Shown: positions 11,747 to 24,311 of the stretch, in pieces
Numbering within the stretch: the stretch's first letter is position 1
How the letters are laid out: every line of letters begins with the position of its first letter
From: Neckera pumila
Taxonomy: Eukaryota > Streptophyta > Bryopsida > Hypnales > Neckeraceae
DNA: 64,000 nt
Reading direction: 5' to 3'
Assembly: GCA_963969595.1 (NCBI GenBank)
Contig: OZ018408.1
Span: 38,316,108-38,380,107 of the forward strand
Made by a program: the position numbers and the translations under genes
The notes under the pieces: generated by a model
Seen by the model: the letters and a program-made list of their open reading frames with translations, nothing else
Databases searched by the model: none
What the model was told of the DNA's origin: nothing

Positions 11747-12618
11747 TTAACCCCTAAAGGACCAAATACCATTTTTTGGCAACATAGCAACTTTAGGCAG
11801 CTCACTACAAATGGAATTTTATTTTTTTTTCTTTGAAATTTTCACACAAGATGTGCCCAAGGAGTATCTTCAAGGCCCAACAACTTTCATAACTTTTGAC
11901 TATATGGGTGAAAAGTTATTGCATGATATGTAATTTTTTGCGTTTGGAGGGAAGCTCGGGTAGCTCAATTTTAAAAAAAAAATACTTTTTCGAAAAATAA
12001 AAACTTGCTTTTAATCATTCCATTTGGATTAACAAATCAAAAGTTATGATGAGTTTCAGTTTGAAGGTAGTTATGTAATCTCTACTCTAAAATAAAATTT
12101 AAAGTCCTTTATCTAACTCAATTTTCTATATTTTTGTAAAAAAACAAAAAACTTTGGGTGTAGATTGTTTATTACAACATTACAATCGTTGGAATTGGAG
12201 TTTTTTCAATTCCATAAATAAATTGTTGACAATTTTGTATTGAGTCATTCTTCATCTCTTCCTACTTGCTATTTTTTTCCTATATGTTGTAAATTTCTGA
12301 AAATTTTCAAGCATGTAGACAACTTGCCTTGAAGAATGAATCCAAAGAGTAACCACCATTTTGGACATTTTCCATACAAATGTGACCTTGCAAAGGGCAG
12401 CTGCCCGGATTTTCGTAGGACAAAAAATATATTTTTGTCAATTCAAACGTTATTATCTTGCAATCCACAAGGTGGAAATTTTTGAAATTTTTCCACGACA
12501 TCTTGAACTAGTGTACCATAGGATCCTACGGTTACATGTGTCCAAAAATATTTCTTTTCTAAAATCTGGTATTTATATTAGAAATGGCAATTTTGGAGCA
12601 TTTTTGGTGAAAACATAG
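11747..12618 (+). mobile_element. TTAA transposon, family B, right end eroded (about 870 bp)
   Basis: It starts TTAACCCCTAAAGGACCAAA. The interior matches the reversed copy at 29990-30885 and the copy at 41824, including the segment ending GGTGAAAACATAGTCA that precedes the right terminus in intact copies. The final TTAGGGGTTAA is missing here. No protein-coding potential is seen. Confidence 0.65.
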
Positions 12619-13168
12619 TCAAAAGAATGATAATATTCTCACACCCACTATGTAATGATTGGTTGTCTGTTCACAAGGAATTGCAAGTGCTGAAGCAATG
12701 AGAAAAGGCATCCAAGGCTATTAAAATCTAAATCGGTCTGTATGTCTATATGATGATTAGTGTGACGATTAGTGTGATATTAGTGTGACTGATAGAACAT
12801 TCGTGTGGGACCATAAAGGTCATGGGTCTTGTTTGAGATATACTTCGCAAAGACTCTGGCAAAAAATCCATAAGGTAACTGCACCTTAAATCGCTTAGAT
12901 AAGCAATTCAGCCAGATTCAGCATGGTTTTTACTATTATATTGAATATTTTTTTGTGGGGTCCCATTGGTAGTCAAAAGAGGAATCTAGATTCTCTAAGA
13001 ATATATTTTTTGGACACCATGTGAATAAACTACGAATTTCCAAAGTGTTGAGAATAGGTGTACCCAAAAGCGATCATAGAGTCATATGAATAGTGGGAGT
13101 ACATTTTAGGCAAGAATATCCACTGTGCCCTTTTAGGAACCGTGCGATTTCAGGTGTAGTTACCTTAC
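12619..13168. other. unannotated sequence
   Basis: AT-rich sequence with short local repeats of GATTAGTGTGA around 12755-12795. No gene is recognised. Confidence 0.4.
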
Positions 13169-13287
13169 GGAGTACCAGCAGACTCATCACGCTTCCCCAA
13201 GCTATTGCTCTTGGAATTTGCACCCTCAGACGTGTCTGGATCCGGTTCCTCTCCAGAGAAACCATCCACACTTGCGAGAGCCACAAT
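13169..13287 (-). CDS. candidate internal exon of an unidentified gene
   Basis: Read on the minus strand, TATCTATCACAG precedes and GTAAGG follows a 119-nt open segment. Both are good splice signals. The encoded peptide is hydrophilic and acidic (for example VDGFSGEEPDPDTSEGANS and GKRDESAGTP), as in disordered regions. I found no partner exons in phase. The plus strand is also open here, so the strand is uncertain. Confidence 0.25.
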
Positions 13288-13500
13288 CTGTGATAGATAA
13301 CATAAGGAAGTCAGATACCATTACCACTGTCTTGTCAGAATCGATAAAATCTTCTTATTATTATTATATAAAAAGCATATCAAGCCTGAGTGAAATTTAT
13401 GTCTCCCAGTTCTTTACAAACAAGTTCACCCGATCAAAGACCACAAATTAAATGCACCAGCGAAACTGAAACAATTCATAGCAATCCAACCTAGGCTCAG

Positions 13501-14923
13501 CTGCAGACTGTAGATAAACGCAGGCGCTTCATGTCTGAGCATGAACAGTATGTTGGATTGCTCAGACAGGAGAACTTGCGTTGTAACATGGTCTGCGTAT
13601 CATAATAACGACGACATAACACTTGGTTTCTTTGTTTGTGTGCACCCACCTGGTCATTCCTCACACTCCACTTGTAGTTGGTGCACAATCCAAAGAAGGC
13701 AAACAAGTTCTCCTGCACAGGTTACCAGAAAACGTTCTCAAACTACGAACAGGGTACATTGACATACCCTGTACGAAACTGAAAATTGTTGAGTGATATC
13801 TCAGAAATAACTGCTTCGTGCTTATCCTCCACTGCCTGCAAACAGACACATCATTACACCCAACTTCTAATCTGCACTTGCAAAATTTTAATATGCAAAG
13901 GGTTAAAGGCCATGTCACAAAGAAAGAAAACAAAATAGTTTTCAAATTTTTAAAGCAATGAAAATCCATTGCAAAAGAAATTAAGAGCCACATCCGAAAT
14001 CCATTCATAGCTGACCAACAACACTCCGTAACAACATGTTTATTTCACGTGAGTTTCTTTCTAGAATTTGTGTAAATGCCTTCCATATTTTGAGCAATGA
14101 TTTTTGGTTAGATTTATTGGCATTCTTTTCTTGAAAACACAAATTGGTCGTTTCAAACATTTAGATTGATCAGAACACAATAGCCAGGCTCAAGGAATCG
14201 GGAGCCAAGTCACAGAAAAGAACAAATCAAGGAAGTGGCCAGCGGCAACAGCAAAGTTAGACTGGCAGCCATTGAATTTGACCCTGTTTGCACCAGGAGA
14301 CAAAAGGACTATCTCTAGACTAAAACATGCTTCGGCATCCTCATCGTCTAGAAACATCGCACATCAAAGAGAATCCCTTGTAACTTTGCAGCTTCAATCA
14401 TCAACCTTCTACTACTGAAAGTTAAGGTCGAGGCTTTATTAACCATACAGCACAGTAGAGTTCCATTGACCATACATGTGAGCATTGATTTGTGCTAAGT
14501 GTGAAAACACTTCATCTATGGACATTTCATTTTTTGCAATTGATTTTTAGCTTCACACAAACTAAGTAAGAAAAATTCAAGATGGTGCAAGTTTCCAGAT
14601 TGTTGTAGGAAAAGGTTCAAAGTTCACCTGTATGGATGGTGGATGGAACCTCTCCCTGCTAGTATGGTAAATAGACTAACATTACATTTCAATCTCATCA
14701 ACATTATTAACACAGCACAAGTGACAATGCCCTGCTTTCAATGGAAGATTCGTATCTTAAGACTGACGGGCTCTTCCCCTGCAACAAACTCGAAGAGACT
14801 GGCTCTAACGGGCACCAATTTGGTCAGGTTCCTGAAGGAGTTGAACTTGGAATACACCAGGAAGTGAAGACTTGGATATCCAAGCTTGGGATTCCAGCGA
14901 CCAGGAGCAAAGCTTTGGCATGA
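13501..14923 (+). CDS. candidate 3' exons of an unidentified multi-exon gene
   Basis: Three plus-strand segments look coding and are preceded by AG acceptors. 13501 to about 13590 encodes a charged peptide including VDKRRRFMSEHEQYVGLLRQ. 14174-14255 encodes NTIARLKESGAKSQKRTNQG. 14716-14923 is a terminal exon containing VELGIHQEVKTWISKLGI and ending in TGA. The composition suggests a charged, partly helical protein. Donors are weak or unresolved, so I cannot join the exons with confidence, and no family is recognised. The stretch between the segments carries no recognised transposon. Confidence 0.25.
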
Positions 14924-15039
14924 GCCGCTGGCGATACATCGTGACGGACTTGGAGGTCGAGGAAATTGAACACCTACCGTACTCTGCATGATTGATTCTT
15001 CCTCGGATTTCACGCAATCGAGTAGAACTCATCCACCTT

Positions 15040-15690
15040 CCATGCGAAGCAGCATGGAACACACGATCAGACGATTCTTATTCGAATTGAGAAGTACCCA
15101 AAACGGGAAAGACACCCTGGATTGACAGGCACACTCACAGAAAGTACCGCCGGATGAAGCTTTGTGCACCGTGATCAGCTTGCAAACCAAGATGCTTCCA
15201 ATTCACAGAAACGATCCGAAGAGTGAATCCTCTCCAACCTCGGCAACAATTGTGATCTGTGAGAATCCCAGAATCCAAAATTTTTTAACTTAATTGAGAA
15301 TCACCCAAAACGGGAAACACAGTGGATTGACAGGCACACTCACAGAAAGTAAGTGAGTTGAAGCTTCGTGCACCATGAACAGCTTGCAAGCCAAGATGAT
15401 TCTAATTCACGGATTCAACGATCCAAAGAGAGTGCGCAACTGAATACTCTCAAACCTCGACAACGATTGTGAGGATCCCAATTTCCTTGCGAGGCAGCAT
15501 GGGAACCCACCCGATCAGAACGTACGATTCTAAACGTAATTGAGAACTACCCAAAACCGGAAAAACTCACTCTCCCAGATGTTCGTTCACCATGATCAGC
15601 TTGATGGTTCTAATTCACGAAAACGATCCAAAGAGAGTAAGCATGGAATCCTCGCAACCTCGGCAACAACGACGAGAATCCCAATGTCGT
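15040..15690. repeat. three diverged tandem units of about 210-245 bp
   Basis: The same block recurs with AATTGAGAA followed by ACCCAAAAC at 15085, 15292 and 15538, spacings of 207 and 246 bp. Each unit also contains CACTCACAG/AAAGT, a GATCAGCTTG-like segment, ACGATCC(A/G)AAGAG and CCTCGGCAACAA. The units are diverged, so the duplication is old. The repeat lies downstream of the FSH-type gene's stop codon. I see no coding role. Confidence 0.6.
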
Positions 15691-16190
15691 GAAGAATTTT
15701 ACATCCTACGGCCCATGATCAACCTCGAAGAATCTTTGATGTGAGATACAAGAAATGGGTAGCCCCAAGATTTCATGCATTACCATGCTGGAACCCAACA
15801 TGCACAACATGCACAAGTGCATCGGGGTTTGCAAGAGATGTGTTTTGGCCAAATTGACAACTCTAATGTGTGGGAAAGCAACTACAACCTTCCTACACAA
15901 GTGATGGTTTGCTTTTCATGTAAAGATGATATAGCTTTTGTTGATGCAAAGCCTTCTTTCCTTTCATCATATGGAGATGCAAAAGAGAATTGGGCATCAA
16001 CTTGGCAAAGAATATCTTGCACTAGAAGAAGAATAGGCACACTAATTTTGTCTTTCAATGTACTATATTATTGTTAATATCTACATTTGATGAATTTTAA
16101 AAAATGGAGTTAACTAAGCGCTCAGCATTAGCAATTTTCCATTAAAAAGTTCTAACAAGATGTCCCCCAAAAAATCAAGTGTGCTCTCGA

Positions 16191-19100
16191 TTAGGCTACA
16201 ACGCATATTTCGTCATTATGAGAGTCAAGGGGCTTGCTCGAGTGATTCACTGGATCTATGTCATCAAACTTGATTGATGTGGCCACGTCTGGACCCTCCC
16301 CTTCATCCTTCGAAGATGTCACCTCAGTAGCATCAATAGCGGCCAATTGGATATTGAAAAATTGAATTGCAGTAGCAGTCTGTGCTTCATCTGTAGAGCA
16401 AAACCAAGTAAAATTAGCTCACAATAATATCCTTGTGTATAGGGCAATGCTCAAAGAGGGGATTTCAAAGACTAGTTGTAACAGCCTCAAATGCTTATTT
16501 CAAGACAATTGTATAAAAGTTCAGAGAAAACTCACCCAATCTGGGTACAGTGTGGCCTGAGCGATGACTAATGGTCACATTGTTCTCAAACGACTTGAGC
16601 AACTCTACACCAGCAAATCGTAGCCAATCCTTCTCTCCTGCAGTTGCAATTACATCAATCCACCTTGAAATGATCAAAGTTTGTTGAATGTTGCTTCATG
16701 CCAAATTTTGAAAAGCCAAATTTCACTTGATATTGATAAATTTGAGATGGTCTAAAGTGATAATGAAAATAGAGAAAAAATAGATGGAGCTTGTAGTTAA
16801 GTTGACGAACATTTGAAATGAATGTCTTTTCAGAAGTTAAAGTTTTTTAGACTACAAAGGGTCTACGACAAAACTTGGACATTTCATAATATTTTGTAGC
16901 CTTCATGCCCACTGTCTTTCTCATCACATTGAGCCTCCACCTGTCCACTCAGCTACTAATGCGGAATTGTTGGTGTAGAATAGTATAAACCATCTATTGT
17001 AGTGCCAAGGTAGTGACAGTGCAAGCTACTAAATGTTATGTTGTTTTAGTAACACAACTCCTTTGACACCAAAAGAACTTTGACTTTTGAAATGAGCAGA
17101 AGAATATACATCACTGGAAGTTTACTCCGGTGATTCTAGAGTTCAATTTCTCCAGACTATTTGCAGAGAACTATCAATTTGAGGCAATCAGCTTAATAAG
17201 AGTAGGATCTTTTGTACCCAGGAATGCCAAGGTCGGGCATTTGATTGTTGGTTCTTCGTAAATGTGTTTCAAGTGTTTTGCTCTGAGTTGGGCAGGTGCC
17301 AGGAGGACGAGAAAACGAACCGGTGGCACATCTTGAAGTGCCAATCCCTACAGTTACAAAGGTTTGGTAAGAAAAATATTTCATTATTTTGATCAATATG
17401 TCTGCCAAAACCCTAAACCCTAAAAACCTAAACCCTCAAACCGTTACACTACCCCAAGGGAGAGAAAGTGAAGATTGTGGTTATTGGACTCCATAGACAC
17501 ATGAGAATTGGAGTTCAATTGATATTCCAACCAGCATTCATAACCAGCTCAATCGCTTGCTCAGCGATTCTTATTTGGCGAAATCCCTTCAGATTTCAAC
17601 AAATATCTGGGTTTTTGCTATAAAAGCCTAGAGGAAACTCATTGAAGGAGAAAAGTATGATTGATTGTTTCTCTGGATTTAATAGCAAATTTGTTGGAAA
17701 TTTGTTGGGAATCGCCATAAGTTGTATTGTAGCTCCAAAATAGCAAATCATTATACAAAATTCATAACCTCAACCAAATTTTTACAAACACAAAAATCAA
17801 AGACTGATCTAACTTATGGGGGAATCAAAAATCCCCACCACTGGTTGAAGGACCATTTATCACTACTCACTCACATATTTGGAAGACTTGTGGGATGGAA
17901 GCTTCAATTTTTACCTTTTCTTGAAGAGCAGCAAGACATCCAGATAAAGTCGCTCCCTGCTCAAAAGGGAAACTGTCAAAAAGTTGAATAGGGGGAGCAG
18001 ATAAAAGCCATGAAAGGTCTACATTGATCATGTTCTTTATGTGGACTTGATTGAAGGTTAAAATATATCTCTAAGTACCTGAGAAAACCCAATGAAACCA
18101 TCATAAGGTCCGTGCAACTTCATGTAATCGGTAATGTACGAAAAGAGCTTCTCATCCACGTGATAAAACTCAGTGTAATCCTGGACAACCCAAGGAAATA
18201 CCACACCCAATTGTCAAATACATAAAAAAATCAAAACTCTTGTGAAGCAAAGCCAGTGGCATGCAAGCACAATACTAGAATTTTGCTCCTAAAACTCTCC
18301 TCTAAAACGAAACGAAAGGTTCATGGCAAAGATTGAACAAGTTGAATTTCTAAGGACCCATTGTAAATAGACACAAAATTCTTCCAGGGATGAAAGAGTC
18401 ATGAGGATGATATGCAAATACCTTGTTGGTTCTGTACCACTCGTAGTAAGGACCTTCAAAAAGGCCCTCGACCTCGGATTTCCCACTGCAGGGAAGCGGA
18501 GCATCGAGGCAATCCTGTGCATTATGCAAGTCCATCCACATGGAATGGAGGTGAATCAGGTAGAGCTCATTTGAAATCTTGAATAATATTTTGAATCCAA
18601 CGCAAATTATGTTAGGAAGAAACATAACACGTTCCCGTATCAAAGGACCAACTAAATGGAGACTGGCCCATATCTGCATTGCTAAACAATTAAAGAACAG
18701 TATGAAAGAATTCCCTCCACAATCTTCACTGAATGTAGAAAATTTGAGAAGTAGAAGTTTTGAGCACCCTATCCAGCATTTCCTAAACCATTGAAGCGCA
18801 GAAAATTAAATAAAACTCTCAAAACTGCATAATATTTTTTGGCCATTGCTAGAGAGCACCCAGCTACTTTGAGAATCTGAATTAGTATTGCATTCTTTAA
18901 CACAACTAGCCCAAGATTGGTAGGCGGTTTTAAACATCCACACTTTCAATATGAAAATTTGATATCATCAAAACGATAAATGTCGATTCTTGGGTGCAGT
19001 AACGGACCCATAAAAATTTGTTATGACCTCTCAAGGTATGTTTGCATTTAATCTTGAGAAGAGTGTTAAATCAATCTCAAAAATGAATAATTTAGGTAAC

Positions 19101-19388
19101 AAAACTCTTACCACTACGTGTGAACATATCTTCGTTACTCCTGAACCCCTCTCATCACCGCCATAGCACAAAATGTATATATAGCAAAAAACAGAACAAA
19201 ACAGTTGAAAATACTTCAAAAAATACTTCTATTCTAACCAGGGGTGCGCAAATTACCACATCGAAGAGGTTGTTCAAAGCAGGCCCCCACTTGGATAGCT
19301 GGTGCCGAAGAATGGCTCCATTGGTTCGAAACCCATGCAAACCCAGCAGCTTCAATTTCCGGTGAGGCGCCTTCTCCTCCAGCCCCAT
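16191..19388 (-). CDS. FSH1/OVCA2-type serine hydrolase, complete, seven exons
   Basis: Exons on the minus strand: 19257-19388, 18422-18514, 18079-18180, 17915-17956, 17218-17347, 16536-16637, 16191-16390. They join in phase with GT..AG introns to 266 residues. The start is the ATG at 19386-19388. The product is an alpha/beta hydrolase of the FSH1 family (human OVCA2, yeast FSH1), presumably a cytosolic esterase. Visible motifs: LLGLHGFRTNG near the start (oxyanion region), LDAPLPCSGKSEVEG (about 47-61), nucleophile elbow GFSQG with Ser108, GEKD with candidate catalytic Asp170, and SGHTVPRLDE with His195. The core ends near residue 215. The last exon adds an acidic tail of about 50 residues rich in D, E and S that is not needed for the fold. 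There is no signal peptide or membrane segment. Intron 5 carries a dispersed repeat (16901-17040). Confidence 0.9.
16901..17040. repeat. dispersed repeat, copy 1 of 2 in the window
   Basis: The segment containing CCTCCACCTGTCCACT and GTGCCAAGGTAGTGACAGTG is repeated at 63160-63295 with moderate divergence. It lies in an intron of the FSH-type gene. Its origin (retroelement fragment or other) is not recognisable. Confidence 0.6.
17411..17444 (+). repeat. short degenerate plant-type telomere-like repeat
   Basis: CCCTAAACCCTAAAAACCTAAACCCT is a short run of the plant telomere unit CCCTAAA with irregular spacing. It lies in an intron of the FSH-type gene. Such short interstitial runs are common and often meaningless. 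Confidence 0.4.
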
Positions 19389-20420
19389 CTCCACAAATTA
19401 AATGTAAGAAGCCCCTAAATCCAACAGCAAAAAAGATCGAAGCCAACAAATTTAAACCAGTTTCAATCAGCTTGCAATTCTAGAGTTGGCTTCACGTCTG
19501 AGTCTAGAGAAAACTGGAACTAAGGTTTAGTACATGTCCATCTCTTACAGTAGTAAATTCTGTTTGAAGCTCCGTCAAGAGTCGAATGGCTATGGCGAAG
19601 GCTTGCGATGGTTGTAAACAGGAGAGTTTCAATGCTTGTCCCTTGTCAGTCTCTTTGCTTTGAGTTACTGTAGAAAAAGTGTCAGCCCTTTTGCATGGCT
19701 GACTTGTTTTTCGACACCAGTGAGCGACTCGGGACGGACAAGTTGATGGATACGGTAGCAAAGAACGTTTGGTCAAAAGTATGTGTTGACAAAAATGTGT
19801 CTAACAGTAAGTTTTAGTGCATCTTAAATTGCTTAAGAAAATTATAGCTTCCGAAAATGAGAAGATTCTTGGTGTTCTTTTGCGAGAGTCAGTAGTAAAA
19901 TTAGCACTTCAAAGTAAGAAATTCAACCACTTTGAAGTGATCAACTGAATTGTCAACATCTGCAACTGGGATCACTGGTCAGAATTGGTGGAGGCGGGTC
20001 CTTGAAAGTGGACGACCAGAAGACTAGAAAAAGTCCGGGAACAGTGAGGGAGAAGTTCAGTTGATCCCAAAGCAGAATGGATGGAACTTTGGGAACCTTT
20101 TCAGTGTTGTGGTCAGTGAATTTTTATTGTTTTCTTGGTGGAAGCACAACAGCCACCCACCCTAGAATCAGTGATTTTGTAAAATCATTTTAATCATTTA
20201 TTTTTTGGACACAAATAAAGGGGAACCTTTACTGCAAGGAAAAAGAAAACAAACCCAAACGCAAGCGGCTTAGGCGGGACAGTGAGCAAGAACTAAAATA
20301 CAAAGGACACAAAGTGGGAAGATCCGGGTGGTGCCGCTGGGGAGTAGTGGTAGCTGCCCCGACCGAGGCGTATCGCCTCTATGGAGGTTGAAAGACGAAA
20401 CTAGCCCGTTGGTTGAGTTT
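19389..20420. other. upstream region of the FSH-type gene
   Basis: It should contain the promoter and 5' leader of the minus-strand hydrolase gene. No TATA box or other element can be assigned with confidence. A small palindrome, GAGGCGTATCGCCTC, occurs near 20365. No other gene is recognised. Confidence 0.4.
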
Positions 20421-20517
20421 TTTTGAAGAAGTAGCCAGCTATTTCCTCAATACTCATGTGATGTTTGGGTGATGTTTGGGTGATGTTTGGGTGATACTTG
20501 GGTGATACTTGGGTGAT

Positions 20518-20780
20518 GCCATATTTAACTACTTTTGGACTATTGAAAGTCCAAAATTAATAATGGTTATCGGGAGAGAAAAAAATGGTCATCAAGAGAT
20601 TAATCCAAAACATCAGGAGATCTATGCAAAACATCCAGAGATCTATACAAAAATCAAGAGATCTATACAAAAATCAGGAGATCCCCCAATGCTATTATCC
20701 GGAGATCTTTGGACCTATAGTCCAGAATTCATTGAATAGTCCAGAATTCATTGAATAGTCTAGAAATAGTTAAATGTGGC
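20518..20780. mobile_element. small inverted-repeat element inside the left end of the 4.2-kb transposon
   Basis: Ends are GCCATATTTAACTACTTTTG and its inverse ending ATAGTTAAATGTGGC. It interrupts the GGGTGAT repeat array, which resumes directly at 20782, so it inserted later. The interior has a tandem array of about 20-bp units around AGATCTATACAAAAATCAGG (about 20600-20690). A second copy lies at 24975-25197. Confidence 0.6.
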
Positions 20781-21200
20781 ATGGTGATGTTTGGGTGATA
20801 CTTGAGTGATATGTGGGTGATAATTGGGTGACATTTATATAAAAACTAAGTGATATCTAGGTAAAATTTGGCTATTGGTCTTAAAAAGTAGTAGCACTCT
20901 TGTTATTTTGATTTTAAAAAATGAAAATATCCTTTACAAAAAGTATCCAACGTCTTTTGATTGTAGGCCAAACAAAATGTTCAAATGTGAATAATATATA
21001 TTACAATCAATCCTTCTTTCATTCACAATATATATAGTACCTAGAAATAATAAAGTTCATCCAAATATTGACAAATCTCATAGTTTTTAGAGATTATATT
21101 GGCAATTTCATCCTATTTTTTTATTTTTTTATTTTAATGTAGTGTAACCTTGAAAATCAAGTAAGATTTGGTGATTATTTGCCAACAAAACTTTCATTGA

Positions 21201-22433
21201 TTGTTGTCAATGACGGTTTTGATAGGTTTTGTGTTAGAATGTGCAACATCAATCACAAGATTTCCACTCTTCATTATATTTTTAAGAGAATCAAATACAA
21301 TGATTTGCCCTATTAGGGAATGTATTAAAATGAATTTACTTATGATTATAACCTTTTGCAAGGGAAGAATGTTTTTACCAATGATACTTGTGAGGATTCT
21401 TCAACATGAATAATACTAGTACACATACAATGAATAATAATATTCCTCCAATCCCTTGTAAAATATTAAAACCATATGTAAGTTTATTTGTAACACCTAC
21501 TAACAAAAAATATCAATTTAGACACTTTTCTCCATTGGTAGAAGGGAACCATAATGAACACCATATAGGAAGAATCTCTTTTGCAACAAAATTAAAGTGA
21601 AATTATCTAAAATTGTTCATTTGGGTGTAAATATGCTAGACCATGTATTTTTTTAAGTCACAACGCAATTTTTCAAGACAACATGACTTTGTACTTGTTA
21701 ATACTTTAACTTCAAAGCTTTTTTTTCCATATTTCTTTTGTTTTTCTAACCATTATACATATAAAGATCCCGTGAGCATTATTGATTTCTTAAATAACCA
21801 AGTTCAGAGTGCGAAATTTGTACTTTGGGGATTATTAGTAAACAGTCACATGGTACTAATTCAGATAAAAGTACAAATATCTTGATCATATGAAATTGAA
21901 GTACTAAGGTTTTTTGGCAGAGAAGATAAGGAGGGGCAATGTCTTGAAATCTACCTTCAATTTAATGTTTACAGCTCATACTTGGCAGAAATTTCAGAAA
22001 TCAATTAGGTTTGGTTTGCAATGGATATTGGGTGGAAAAATCCAACTTTTTTGAATGGGATCCAAGATTTTAGATGGCAACATCTAGTTTTAGAATGGCG
22101 TCATGTTGAATAAGGAAAAAACTTAATTGTTCGTAAAATACTTTGTGGAGCTTCTGGGTACAAAGAATACTCTCAATATATTCTTAAATTTTCAGTAGAA
22201 GAATATTTTGAAAATGAGTGGCCTTGGATCTCATTGGCATTTATTGTCAGCCTCCAATATACTCAGTGGTTGATCTACAACACTTAATTCCTCCCTCACA
22301 ATCAAAATCACTCACTAGTGACAAACATCAATCCCAAAATCCAAATACACAAAGTACAATAGAGTTTTCCCAAAATTGCATGGGTCTACCATATATACAC
22401 CCATTTATTCCTTTAACGATGAAGTATTCATGA
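21201..22433 (+). pseudogene. broken short frames inside the 4.2-kb transposon
   Basis: Plus-strand frames at 21201-21413, 21406-21600, 21643-21885 and 22218-22433 are separated by stops and frame changes. They may be remnants of an element-encoded or captured protein. No family is recognised, and AT-rich composition alone could produce frames of this length. Confidence 0.2.
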
Positions 22434-23756
22434 TTTTAGATAGACTTTTTTGGTTGATCATGTTGTGGAAATTATAATCTAAATGAAGAATATCTAAAAT
22501 TATACCATTAGACAAAATGAAAAAATTTGTACAAGTTTTTTTTTTTTAAAATTGAACAAATACAGACTTGCTACGTAAATACTTTGAGACTGCTAGTAAG
22601 ATAAGTTGAGGCCTAGATTGGACCTCATCATTTTCAATGGGTTAACAATTTAATTTATATAAATTGAGTCAAATTATAATTAAAGGTTAATTTGTTTTAT
22701 TGTAGCCGCAATGGAAGTCAATGAATTTTTAGAGAACCCTTTTTTTGTAATATTTTGTAATTCTTACACATATCAAAGGTAAGATTTGAAGAAATCTTAA
22801 AGTGTCACGCATACAAATGAAGACTTTGAGATGCCTTTAGAAAGATTCAAAAACATTCACTAAAGGCTCAATTATTTTACAGCTATGCTACGTGATAATA
22901 TTTGTAATCAACTATGAAGGTATTACTACATCTCCCTTAGCCCAAAAATGACAAGGACAACATTTGCGGTCTTTTGGATGATTTCAAGGAGGCCTCACAA
23001 ATGGAAAAAAACTAACTTTGGAAGAGTTGCTTGAACCCAATTGTAATGAAGGATGTTGTATATTTTCTCCTTGTGATATTTTTTGGCTTTCCTTCATAAG
23101 AAAATGACAAATATGTAGATGAGCGGATACCGTATCTTTGCAATTTTTGCTTTTTTCTCTTAATCTTAATTCAAGCTATAAAAATGATTATTTTCTAAAT
23201 TTAAAACTAACTAATGAAATGAAGCTTATCAAGTTTTGTTTCTATTCCAATTTGAAAAATTGAAAAACTTCTAAATATAAATATTTTATTACTATTTGAA
23301 CTTTGGACCTATTACCATGGATTGTTGACTTTCTAAGTTTCAAATGACACAATAAAGTTTGGCACTATGGTGTTACACAATAATATACACTAGAAGAGAG
23401 ATTTTCAGATTTTTGAAGTAAATTTGTATTTGATATGAATTTTTTTCACTTTTATTCAAAAATTCTAGGTACTTCAAAATTACTACAAAAATATCTGAAA
23501 TTTATACTACTTACAGAAGACATATAATTACATCTTTGAAGAATAAATAAATTGAAATTTCATTCATATATAGTTGCAAAATTGGAGCATACAATGAAAG
23601 AACTTCAAGGTTTGAAAAAGTGATTATAGGCCTTTCCTTTCAAGTTTGAGTCCTTAAAACTTTGAGTCTTGCATAACTTTGATCCCTACTTTTTGTTCAA
23701 AATACTTATATGGGATAACATTCTTGGAGAAGTTCTACCTCATGCTAGGGAACTAA

Positions 23757-24311
23757 GCAAACCCCTAAAAGCCCAAGGGGTTTGAACAAAACACTAATGT
23801 ATTATAGAATATAAGTTTTATAATTCTTTTGAAGTTTACATCAAAGAAGATGATGTGAAGCTCAAAAAGTAGAAAGTATATGTGTGGTCAAAGTTATAAA
23901 ACAATTTTTAGATTCTCTTCAAATGCATTTTGAAGATATAACTTCAAAAATTCACCAAAAAAATAATTTCTATCTTAAGCATTTGAATTTTTTTAATTGG
24001 TCAATATTGTGGTTTCTATTGATTTGCAAAAATTGTGTAAGATCTAGTAAAGTGAACATCAACGCTTTTTTCAAATAGTAAATTTTCCAATACTAGGCAA
24101 ATTCTAAATACTTTGTGCTATTTCCCTTATAATTTTTGTTTGATTGTAGCAATCTTAGATTTGAATATAAAAATTGAAAGACAACCCAATTTAGTTTGTA
24201 CAACAACAACAAAAAGTTTTGAAAATAGTTTTTCTTCTACCCAAAAATGCTGCCTAAAGTTGGGCAGCGACCAAAAAATGGTCACTTGAGCAATCAATAT
24301 ATAGGGATTAA
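23757..24311. mobile_element. TTAA-type element inside the 4.2-kb transposon (about 555 bp)
   Basis: The left edge reads ACCCCTAAAAGCCCAAGG, preceded by GCAA rather than TTAA. The right edge reads TATATAGGGATTAA with an upstream GGTCACTTGAGCA resembling the subfamily C right end at 43430. The ends are related but eroded. Confidence 0.4.

Noticed and set aside
17411..17444. True telomere or chromosome-fusion site
   Set aside because: The run has only three to four irregular units and lies inside an intron of an intact gene.
17911..17956. Longer version of hydrolase exon 4 reading through GTAAAA
   Set aside because: Reading on breaks the match to the family at LQEK. The donor after 17915 joins in phase to GLALQDVPPVRFLVLL, which continues the family pattern.
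19257..19394. Hydrolase start two codons upstream at 19394
   Set aside because: That codon is GTG. The first ATG is at 19386-19388.
20321..20395. Possible tRNA or tRNA-derived SINE (GGTGGTGCCGCTGGGGAGTAGTGG...)
   Set aside because: No cloverleaf arms and no B-box-like GGTTCGA could be found. Only a short hairpin, GAGGCGTATCGCCTC, is present.
20459..20520. CRISPR-like array of GGGTGAT repeats
   Set aside because: The repeats are short and abutting without unique spacers, and lie in the inverted ends of a DNA transposon in a eukaryotic genome.
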